From the NCBI RefSeq assembly GCF_014839835.1, contig NC_071615.1, forward strand, positions 558,001 to 622,000: a DNA stretch of 64,000 nucleotides, in the 5' to 3' direction. Each line of letters opens with the position of its first letter. Positions within the stretch are counted from its first letter, which is position 1. This document shows, piece after piece, positions 11,264 through 19,663 of the stretch. The stretch comes from Dryobates pubescens. Lineage: Eukaryota; Chordata; Aves; Piciformes; Picidae. Under the pieces are notes generated by a model, which did not search any database, was not told where the DNA came from, and worked only from the letters and a program-made list of their open reading frames with translations. The position numbers were made by a program, and so were the translations under genes.

Positions 11264-14200
11264 ATGAAGGTGAAGGTGATTTCTGTCCTGGAGGACAACT
11301 ACATGTACCTGGTCATCGAGGAGAGCACCCGGGATGCCATCGCGGTGGACGCTGCTGTCCCCAAAAGGGTGAGCGACGTTTTGTCCCCTCCCCCGGTGGT
11401 CACAGCCCCCCCACGTCCCCAGTGGGCTGCAGGCGCCCACTCAGGGCAGCGCCCGCGGGGGTGGCCCCGCGCTGGGCTAGCCTGTGGGGGCTTGGCGTGC
11501 AGGGGGTGGGTCCGCGGGGGCGTGGAGCACCCCGCCAGGGGGTGACCGCCGTGCAAGACCCTCGCCCTCACCCTGGATCGTGGGGGGATTTCCTGGTCAC
11601 CTCCCAGCCCTCCCTGTGCCGCAGCTGAGAGCTGTGCAGACCCCAGCCCGGGGCTGTGCCTCCCGCGGGGTGCCCCAACCTATGCCTGTGCCACTGGAGG
11701 CGGCCCCTGGCGTCAGCCCTCGCCACTCTGACGCCTGTGGTCCCCTCTGCCTGGCGACCCTCTTGTGCCACCCTCGCGGGTTGGTTTGTCCCCGGCTGGG
11801 ACGGTTCCTGGGAGCGTCACTGGCAGCGGTCGGTGCTGCCACGGATCGGCAGTTGGCATTAAAGCCTCCTGGCAGCGCAGCCCCGGGGTTGGCAGCCCCG
11901 CCGGGCCCCTGGCTGTAGCCAGGATGAGTGGCACAGCCGCTGTCCCCCTGCCGCGCCGGTGCCCCCGTGCCCAGCCTGTGCCCTGTCCCTGTGCTAAAGC
12001 CCTGGCCGTAAAGCCACCGTCCCTGGGGAGGAGGCTGGGCACGGGCTGAGCCTTCATCCCACCCTCATCCTCCCATCTCAGAGGGCTGGGGAGGGACTGT
12101 TCAGGGACAGGACGAGGGGCAGTGGTTTGGAGCTGGAGCAGGGCAGGCTGAGGAGGGACACGAGGAGGAAGTTCTGCGCTGTGAGGCTGGTGAGACCCTG
12201 GCACAGGCTGCCCAGGGAGGTGGCTGAGGCTCCATGCCTGGAACCGTTGCAGGTCAGCCTGGATGTGTCCCTGCGCAGCCTGCTCCGGCTGGAGCTGTCC
12301 CTGCTGCCTGCGTGGGGCTGGACAGGATGATCCTGGGAGGTCCCTTCCCACCCGATGCCGTCTGAGTCTCTGTGCTTCGGCTCTGCTGGAGCCCTGCCTG
12401 CAGAGCGCTGCCCACAGGGCACATCCTGCCCCGGGAGGGGCACGGTGGGCACTGGCTGCTGCCAGCTGCGCTGTGGGGGCCGTGGCACCTGTGCCACCTC
12501 CCCTCTGTTCACTTCCCTCTGCTCTGGGTCCTTTCCAGCTGCTGGAAATCATCAGGAAGGAGGACGTGGTGCTCAGAGCCATCCTCACCACCCACCACCA
12601 CTGGTAAGGGCCACCAGGGTGAGCTGGGCGCCCAGGGTGGCCATGCCCAGCGTGGAGCTGGGCATCCATTGCCTCCTCTGCCCGTGCAGGGACCACGCGA
12701 GGGGCAACGAGGAGCTGGCGAGGCTCTGCCCCGGGCTGCAGGTGTACGGCGCCGACGAGCGGATCGGGGCCCTCACGCACAGGGTGGCACACGGCCAGGA
12801 GCTGACGGTGCGTGGCTGGAGGGCCAGGCAGCGCCAGGGCAGCGCCAGGGCAGTGCCAGGGCAGCACGCAGGGACTTGGTCCCACACGGGGCAGCTGTGG
12901 CCGGCAGGGCGCTGGGCTGGTGCAGAGCAGAGCTGGGTGATGGAGCAGAGCCAGTGGGGTGGGTGCCTGGCTGGGGCTGTGCTTGGGCACCCTGAGCCGT
13001 GGGGAGGGTGCAGATGGGGCTGTGCTTGGGCACCCTGAGCCGTGGGGAGGGTGCAGATGGGGCTGTGCTTGGGCACCCTGAGCCGTGGGGAGGGTGCAGA
13101 TGGGGCTGTGCTTGGCACCCTGAGCCGTGGGGAGGGTGCAGATGGGGCTGTGCTTGGGCACCCTGAGCCGTGGGGTGGGTGCCTGGCTGGGGCTGTGCTG
13201 GGCACCCTGAGCCGTGGGGTGGGTGCCTGGCTGGGGCTGTGCTTGGGCACCCTGAGCCGTGGGGTGGGTGCCTGGCTGGGGCTGTGCTGGGCACCCTGAG
13301 CCGTGGGGAGGGTGCAGATGGGGCTCTGGTTGTAGCTGTTGGCCGCAGCCCAGAAGGGTTTTAAAGGTCCCTCCGCCCGCGGTGTGTTCTGTGACCCCGC
13401 GGCGCTGTGGGTGCAGGGCTGGGATGGAGCACTGGGGTGGAGCAGAATCCTCATCCCATGCCCAGCCAATTCGGGACTGTGCTGGGGACCCAACCCTCTC
13501 CCGGGGCCGTGCTGCTGAGCGCCGCTGGAGCAGGGGACTGGGACCCCCCTCAGGCGCGGGCTGGGAGCCCAGCGAGGGCCTGACCCTCTCTGCCCGCAGT
13601 TTGGGGCCATCCGGGTGCGGTGCCTCTTCACCCCCTGCCACACCTCGGGCCACATGTGCTACTTCATGTGGGAGGAAGGCTGCCCGGACGCCCCGGCGCT
13701 CTTCTCAGGTACCAGCTGCCAGCGGCACCCCGCGGGCACCGGGGGCGTGCTGCCCCTCCCTGCCGCGCCTGGCGGAGCGAATCCGGTCCTGGGGCCTCCT
13801 GCCCCCGAGAGGGGGCCCAGGGGTGCCCGGTGCCTTTCCCCACAGGTGACACCCTGTTCGTGGGAGGCTGTGGGAAGTTCTTCGAGGGCACAGCTGAGCA
13901 GATGTACACCAACCTCACCCAGACCCTGGGGACGCTGCCAAAGGAGACGGTGAGTCGCCTGCCCCCCAGGGAAGGGACCCCAGAGTCAGCAGAGGTGCCC
14001 AGGCTGGCACCACTCGGGGGGGCAGCACCTATCCTGCTCAGGTGAGGCCCAGCACGTGTGTGGCGCTGAGTCCCTTCGTGGTGCTGTTGCAGAAGGTGTT
14101 CTGCGGCCACGAGTGCACCGTCCGGAACCTCAAGTTTGCCTTGAAAGTGGAACCTGAGAACGAAATGGTGAAGAAGAAGCTGGCCTGGGCCAAGGTAGGT

Positions 14201-15505
14201 GGCTGTGGCCCTGCTGGGGCGGGGGCAGAGGGGGTGCTGGGCATCAGCAGGGGCTTGGATGGCTCTGGTCCCTTGGCAGCAGCGGGACGAGGAGGACCTG
14301 CCCACGGTGCCCTCCACGCTGCAGGAGGAGTTCCTCTACAACCCCTTCCTGCGCGTCAGGTAAGCTCCTACCTCCCCCCGGCACCTCCTACCTCCCCCCG
14401 GCACCTCCTACCTCCCCCCGGCACCTCCTACCACCCCCCTGCACCTCCTCTCTCCCCCCTGCACCTCCTCTCTCCCCCCTGCACCTCCTACCTCCCCCCG
14501 GCACCTCCTACCACCCCCCGGCACCTCCTCTCTCCCCCCTGCACCTCCTACCTCCCCCCGGCACCTCCTCTCTCTCCCCGGCACCTCCTACCACCCCCCT
14601 GCACCTCCTCTCTCCCCCCTGCACCTCCTCTCTCCCCCCTGCACCTCCTCTCTCCCCCCGGCACCTCCTACCACCCCCCGGCACCTCCTCTCTCCCCCCT
14701 GCACCTCCTCTCTCCCCCCTGCACCTCCTACCTCCCCCCTGCACCTCCTCTCTCCCCCCGGCACCTCCTCTCCCCCCAGCATCTCCTGTCTCCCCCCTGC
14801 ACCTCCTACCTCCCCCCTGCACCTCCTACCACCCCCCGGCACCTCCTCTCTCCCCCCTGCACCTCCTCTCTCCCCCCGGCACCTCCTACCACCCCCCGGC
14901 ACCTCCTCTCTCCCCCCTGCACCTCCTACCTCCCCCCTGCACCTCCTACCACCCCCCGGCACCTCCTCTCTCCCCCCTGCACCTCCTCTCTCCCCCCTGC
15001 ACCTCCTACCACCCCCCGGCACCTCCTACCTCCCCCCGGCACCTCCTCTCCCCCCAGCATCTCCTCTCTCCCCCCCAGCATCTCCCCCTGCTCCCTTGGC
15101 TTCCCTTGGCAGCGGAGAATCCAGGGCTGGGACTCCTGGCCGTGGTGCCCAGCCCTGCCCTGCCCTGCCCAACCTGGGGTACCCCCGGCCCCATGCCCCC
15201 CAGCACCCACCCCCCCCCCCCCCCCCCCCCCCCGAGATGTGGCTCCCTGCTTGTCCATCCCAGCACGTGCTGTGGTCCCAGCGGGGAGGGGGTCCCCATC
15301 CCACCCCCTTGGGCAGCAGCAGAGTCGATCTCCTGGCAGGGAGGAGGCCTTGCAGCAGTTCACCGGCAGGACAGACCCCGTGGAGGTGCTGAGGATCCTC
15401 CGCGCCGAGAAGGATAACTTCAAGAAGCCCAAGGAGCAGCCCCACCCCCAGGCCGTGCTGGCCTTCGACTGGGGACTTTTCAGCCCCTTCCTGGAGCAGA
15501 AGTGA
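11264..15505 (+). CDS. HAGHL: Hydroxyacylglutathione hydrolase-like protein
   Basis: Paralogue of glyoxalase II; enzymatic role not established. Exons: 11264-11368, 12539-12603, 12690-12807, 13600-13708, 13846-13949, 14093-14194, 14280-14359, 15340-15505 (849 nt, 282 residues). The start [20 protein letters not shown] and the C-terminal WGLFSPF segment match human HAGHL. The metal-ligand motifs are intact: THHHWDHARG, the CHTSGH histidine, the SGDTLF Asp and the CGHE His. K143, R249 and K252 equivalents are kept, but the Tyr175 equivalent is Cys (CGHECT). The C-terminus runs about 22 residues past glyoxalase II. Exons 1-7 have the same lengths and phases as HAGH counted from its ATG. Introns 3 and 7 are filled with minisatellites and intron 1 carries a CR1. 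The CpG island lies just upstream. Confidence 0.95.
12075..12370 (+). mobile_element. CR1 LINE 3' fragment in HAGHL intron 1
   Basis: Forward CR1 3' region: GGACAGGACGAGGGGCAGTG, GAGACCCTGGCACAGGCTGC, GTCCCTGCTGCCTGCGTGGG, GGAGGTCCCTTCCCACCCGA. It ends about 165 bp before the acceptor of HAGHL exon 2. Confidence 0.85.
12957..13325. repeat. Minisatellite (about 43 bp) in HAGHL intron 3
   Basis: Roughly eight copies of a unit containing GGGCACCCTGAGCCGTGGGG, in two subtypes: one continues AGGGTGCAGATGGGGCTGTG, the other TGGGTGCCTGGCTGGGGCTG. The subtypes are partly clustered, consistent with local unit homogenisation. It occupies about half of the intron 12808-13599. Confidence 0.93.
14362..15085. 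repeat. 20-bp C-rich minisatellite in HAGHL intron 7
   Basis: About 35 copies of a 20-bp unit, GCACCTCCTCTCTCCCCCCT or GCACCTCCTACCTCCCCCCG, starting directly after the exon 7 donor (GTAAGC at 14360). The strand is almost pure pyrimidine apart from GCA. The complement is purine-rich with G6 runs, so G-quadruplex or triplex structure is plausible. All frames are open by chance and should not be annotated as coding. Confidence 0.97.
15210..15233. repeat. Poly-C tract (24 C)
   Basis: A run of about 24 consecutive C within HAGHL intron 7, about 105 bp before the exon 8 acceptor. Its true length is uncertain because such homopolymers are often mis-sized in assemblies. Confidence 0.9.
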
Positions 15506-15606
15506 AGCTCAGCCCTGGAGCAGGGGCTCCCAGTGCCCACCGTGGTGGGGGCTTCCTCCTGGCTACCCAGCTCTGCCTCCCTCCTGGAACCTGCCCCTGC
15601 CGGCTG

Positions 15607-15925
15607 CCCGCAGCGCCCTGCCGGCTGCCCTGCCGGCTGCCCGCGGCGCCCTGCCGGCTGCCCGCGGCGCCCTGCCGGCTGCCCGCGGCGCCCTGCCGGC
15701 TGCCCTGCCGGCTGCCCGCGGTGCCCTGCCGGCTGCCCGCGGCGCCCTGCCGGCTGCCCGCGGCGCCCTGCCGGCTGCCCTGCCGGCTGCCCGCGGTGCC
15801 CTGCCGGCTGCCCGCGGCGCCCTGCCGGCTGCCCGCGGCGCCCTGCCGGCTGCCCGCGGTGCCCTGCCGGCTGCCCTGCCGGCTGCCCGCGGCGCCCTGC
15901 CGGCTGCCCGCGGCCACGGCAGCTG
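15607..15925. repeat. GC-rich minisatellite after the HAGHL stop codon
   Basis: Repeats built from CCCTGCCGGCTG (12 bp) and its extended form CCCTGCCGGCTGCCCGCGGCG (21 bp), alternating in a higher-order pattern. It begins about 100 bp after the HAGHL stop and is probably in the 3' UTR. Open frames across it on both strands are artefacts of the repeat. Confidence 0.93.
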
Positions 15926-16344
15926 TGCCGAGCGCCCAGGCCCCGGGGAGCAGAGCTTGGCAGCGCCCTCGGCCGGCAGCCAGGGCCCCCTGTGTCGCTG
16001 GGCTGCGGCTGCTGGTGGGCTGTGGAGAGAGGACGCTCGGGCTGGGGGTGCAGCAGCTGCTGCCCACCCTGCAGCCCCTGGGAGCCAGGGGAGGGGACGC
16101 TTGGTGACCATGGTGCTGTACCCCTTGGCTGTACTGGGAGATCCTCCTGGTCCTGCCTGCAGCTCTCCAGCTGTGCCTCAGCCCTTTGCAGGCCAAGGGG
16201 GTGTGGGGAGGGCACTGGTGCTCAGCAGCACCTACCTGACTCCTGAGCTGCCCTAGCAGCACCCCCGTGGCAGTGGGGGCTGGGTGGCTTTGCCCACCCC
16301 CAGCCTTGCCGGCTCACAGGAGTCATCCAACCCCCTGGACCATG

Positions 16345-16567
16345 CCAGGCACACTCAGGTGGAGCAGAGGCTGGAGATCCAGGTAGGACATTAGGAGGAA
16401 GTTCTTCACCATGGAGGTAGAATACTGGAGCAGGCTGAGGCCCTGTCTGTGCAGACAATCAGGATCAGGCCCTGGGCAGCCTGCTCTAGCTGGAGATGTC
16501 CCTGCTGACTGCATGGGGGGCACACAAGGTGACCTTGGAGGGTCCCTTCCAACCTGATGCAGTCTGT
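16345..16567 (+). mobile_element. CR1 LINE 3' fragment
   Basis: Forward CR1 3' end with GACATTAGGAGGAAGTTCTT, GGAGATGTCCCTGCTGACTG and GGAGGGTCCCTTCCAACCTG. It lies between HAGHL and the convergent CIAO3 gene. A second, shorter tail follows at 16572-16765. Confidence 0.85.
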
Positions 16568-16571
16568 GAGT

Positions 16572-16765
16572 CTTGTGGCTGCCCCCTCCCTGGAGGTGCT
16601 GAAGGCCAGGCTGGATGAGGCTTCGAGCAGCCTGGGCTGGGGGGAGGGCTCCCTGCACAGGGCAGGGGTCCCTGCACAGGGCAGGGGTCCCTGCACAGGA
16701 CAGGGGTCCCTGCACAGGGCAGGGTTGGATCTGGATGGCCTTTAAGGTCCCTTCCAACCCAAGCA
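16572..16765 (+). mobile_element. CR1 LINE 3' tail interrupted by a short repeat
   Basis: CR1 sequence (CTCCCTGGAGGTGCTGAAGG, GGCTGGATGAGGCTTCGAGC) runs into four copies of a 20-bp GGTCCCTGCACAGGGCAGGG-type repeat at about 16650-16725. It then resumes with TTTAAGGTCCCTTCCAACCC. The small repeat expanded inside the element. Confidence 0.75.
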
Positions 16766-16904
16766 GGAGACAAAAGGTAGAGCCCCAGCTGCTGATCTAC
16801 AGCTGGTATAGCCTGAGGCCTCTGTGCATCCTGGCTGGCTCTGCATGCTCTCAGCAGAACCTCTGTGGTTCCTTTGCACCGATGGAGTTACAGCCTCAGC
16901 ACTG

Positions 16905-17365
16905 GGCTGGCACCGGGCTGGCTCTCCCTGGCACTGGGCTGGCACCGGGCTGGCTCTCCCTGGCACCGGGCTGGCACCGGGCTGGCTCTCTCTGGCACTG
17001 GGCTGGCTCTCCCTGGCACTGGGCTGGCTCTCCCTGGCGCTGGGCTGGCTCTCCCTGGCGCTGGCCTGGCTCTCCCTGGCGCTGGGCTGGCTCTCCCTGG
17101 CGCTGGCCTGGCTCTCCCTGGCGCTGGCCTGGCTCTCCCTGGCGCTGGGCTGGCTCTCCCTGGCACTGGGCTGGCTCTCCCTGGCGCTGGGCTGGCTCTC
17201 CCTGGCACCAGGCTGGCTCTCCCTGGCGCTGGGCTGGCTCTCCCTGTCGCTGGGCTGGCTCTCCCTGGCACCGGGCTGCCTTTCCCTGGCGCCGGGCTGG
17301 CTCTCCCTGGCACTGGGCTGGCTCTCCCTGGCACTGGGCTGGCTCTCCCTGGCACTGGGCTCTCC
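16905..17365. repeat. 21-bp minisatellite
   Basis: About 20 copies of GGGCTGGCTCTCCCTGGCAC and variants (GGCGCT, GGCACC, GGCACT). All six frames are open across it because the unit is a multiple of three without stops. It lies in the HAGHL 3' flank. No coding role is supported. Confidence 0.95.
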
Positions 17366-17538
17366 TGCTGTAGGTTCATGCTGGAGCAGAGCACTCTGCT
17401 GTAGGAGCTGTGCATGGAACCAGGGGGCCATGAACCTTGCAGCTGGCTCCTGCGAGGCAGCAGAGGCAGGGGGAGATCCCTGCCTTGCCCACACTGCATT
17501 CAGCTCTTCATCAAGAGCTGGAAAATGTAAAGCTTTTC

Positions 17539-17544
17539 ATTAAA
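17539..17544 (+). terminator. Possible HAGHL poly(A) signal (ATTAAA)
   Basis: ATTAAA inside TTTTCATTAAAGCCATC, the only good poly(A) hexamer I found between the HAGHL stop and the next minisatellite. If used, the 3' UTR would be about 2 kb and contain two minisatellites and two CR1 pieces. A nearer, noncanonical site is equally possible. Confidence 0.25.
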
Positions 17545-17744
17545 GCCATCCCCAAATGCCCTGCACACTGCTGGCTTCCTGAGGGTGAGGAGTGGAGGTG
17601 GACTGGAGCAGGGCTCGGGCAGGGGCTGCCAGGAGGGCTGTTACCAGGGGCAGGGCAGGGGCTGCCAGCTTTGTGTCCCAGCAGCCCTGGGCTGGAGGCC
17701 ACCAGGACTCCAAGGCCTTTCTCCCTGGAGCTGCTCTCCAGCAG

Positions 17745-18435
17745 GCCCAGGCCCAGTCCCTGCTGGTGCTGCTCCTCCCCTGATGCAGGACTCTGCACTT
17801 GTCCTGCTGACCTCCTCTGCAGCCCCAGGCCCAGTCCCTGCTGGTGCTGCTCCTCCCCTGATGCAGGACTCTGCACTTGTCCTGCTGACCTCCTCTGCAG
17901 CCCCAGGCCCAGTCCCTGCTGGTGCTGCTCCTCCCCTGATGCAGGACTCTGCACTTGTCCTGCTGACCTCTGCAGCCCCAGGCCCAGTCCCTGCTGGTGC
18001 TGCTCCTCCCCTGATGCAGGACTCTGCACTTGTCCTGCTGACCTCCTCTGCAGCCCCAGGCCCAGTCCCTGCTGGTGCTGCTCCTCCCCTGATGCAGGAC
18101 TCTGCACTTGTCCTGCTGACCTCTGCAGCCCCAGGCCCAGTCCCTGCTGGTGCTGCTCCTTCCCTGATGCAGGACTCTGCACTTGTCCTGCTGACCTCTG
18201 CAGCCCCAGGCCCAGTCCCTGCTGGTGCTGCTCCTCCCCTGATGCAGGACTCTGCACTTGTCCTGCTGACCTCCTCTGCAGCCCCAGGCCCAGTCCCTGC
18301 TGGTGCTGCTCCTCCCCTGATGCAGGACTCTGCACTTGTCCTGCTGACCTCCTCTGCAGCCCCAGGCCCAGTCCCTGCTGGTGCTGCTCCTCCCCTGATG
18401 CAGCACTCTGCACTTGTCCTGCTGACCTCTGCAGC
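17745..18435. repeat. 75-78-bp minisatellite, about 9 copies
   Basis: Units contain CCCAGGCCCAGTCCCTGCTG, CTCCTCCCCTGATGCAGGAC and TGCACTTGTCCTGCTGACCT. Two length classes differ by the presence of one TCC triplet before TCTGCAG. Copies are nearly identical, so the array is young. It lies between HAGHL and CIAO3. Confidence 0.95.
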
Positions 18436-18984
18436 CTGCTCCTCCTGCCTGCCTCTGACCCAGAGGTGACTGCTGGGGGCTGCTCCTTGTGGTGATTACA
18501 TCTCACAGCCTCCTTCCCTGCCCTCTGTGACCACCTTCCAGAGACTCCTCAGGCTTTGTCCTCTCTGGGCAGAAAGCTGCCCAGGAATCCTTCCTTGGAA
18601 CACTGCAAGGAGTCCTTTCCCCTGTTTGGTGTGGCCCACCAGGAGCTGGCTGGGGCAGCTCTGCCACCCTCTCTGCTCTCTGTTCAGGGACACAGAGCTC
18701 TGACTGCCTGCAGCTGGAGCCAGATGCTGGAACTGAGGGAGCAAAGGCCTGGGTTTGCCTTCAGCATCCCCCCACAGCCCACTCCAGCACAGCAGCCCCA
18801 GGGGTGATGCTGCTCAGGTGATCCCTGCTGACCCCACAGAGAAACAGAAACCCAGAGGCCAAGGCCTGCTTCAACCCTTGGGAACTGAAAGGATGTCCTG
18901 AGGGGCAGCCAGAGAGCAGTGACTGCAGCCCTGGCACTGCAGCCGTGGCACTGCAGCCCTGGCACTGCAGCCCTGGCACTGCAG

Positions 18985-19440
18985 CCCTGGCACTGCAGCT
19001 GCTCCTCCAGCCCAAGCCCCTGCAGCCAGCAGGGGCAGCCCCAGCCAGGGCAGGCTGCTCACAGCCCCACACAACCTGAGCTGGGATGGTGCCAGCCATG
19101 GGGCAGCTCTCTGGCAGCCTGGGCCAGGCTCTCCCCACCCTCAGTGCCAAACATTTCTTCCTTCTCTCCAGTTCCAATCTGTCACTTTAAACCCTCAGCC
19201 CCTGTCCTGTCACAGCAGGTCCTGCTCAGAAGCCTGGCCCCAGCTTGCTTTGTGTATTGAAAGGCTCCTGGAGGTCTCCCAGGCTGCACAACCCCAACTC
19301 CCTCAGCCTGCCCTCACAGCAGAGGGCTCCCAGCCCTCCCAGCATCGCTGTGGCCTCCTCTGGCCCCACTCCTACAGGTCCCTGTCTGCTGTGCTGGGGG
19401 CTCAGAGCTGCCCCAGAACTGCAGGCTCAGCCCTCAGAGC
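18985..19440 (-). mobile_element. CR1 LINE 3' fragment
   Basis: Reverse-oriented CR1: CAGCCAGCAGGGGCAGCCCC, CTGGGCCAGGCTCTCCCCAC, TCCAATCTGTCACTTTAAAC and TGCACAACCCCAACTCCCTC appear in the order expected for the minus strand. It ends about 50 bp from the CIAO3 poly(A) signal and may provide part of the sequence beyond it. A short run of CACTGCAGCCCTGG repeats precedes it (18925-18990). Confidence 0.85.
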
Positions 19441-19490
19441 CTGCTTGGTGCATTCCTGCTCCTGGGGACGTTTCAAGTCAGTGCTTGGGC

Positions 19491-19496
19491 TTTATT
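19491..19496 (-). terminator. CIAO3 poly(A) signal (AATAAA)
   Basis: TTTATT on the plus strand (AATAAA on the minus strand), about 170 nt downstream of the CIAO3 stop codon at 19664. Distance and orientation suit a short CIAO3 3' UTR. Confidence 0.65.
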
Positions 19497-19663
19497 TACA
19501 CCGCTTCCAAAGTCCTCCAGCTGTAGGTGTGACTCCTGCCTGCAGCCCACAAAGAGGCAGAAGTGGCAAACTCCCAGTGAGAGGCTGGAGGTGGAGCTGT
19601 GTTCTGAGAGTCTTTCAAGAGAGTTCAAAGGCACTGAGTGGCTGAGCTTCACAGTGTCAGCCT

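Noticed and set aside
14362-15085. Plus-strand frame of alternating PPAP/SLPP-like repeats continuous with HAGHL exon 7
   Set aside because: Exon 7 has a good GTAAGC donor and exon 8 joins it in phase to give the conserved HAGHL C-terminus; the repeat is intron.
15563-16262. Gln/Gly- or Ala/Arg-rich frames after the HAGHL stop
   Set aside because: Products of the 12/21-bp GC repeat, open on both strands, with no splice link or start context.
17585-18506. Repeat protein of about 290-350 residues at 17.5-18.5 kb
   Set aside because: Open in two plus and two minus frames because of the 75-78-bp minisatellite; no homologous domain.
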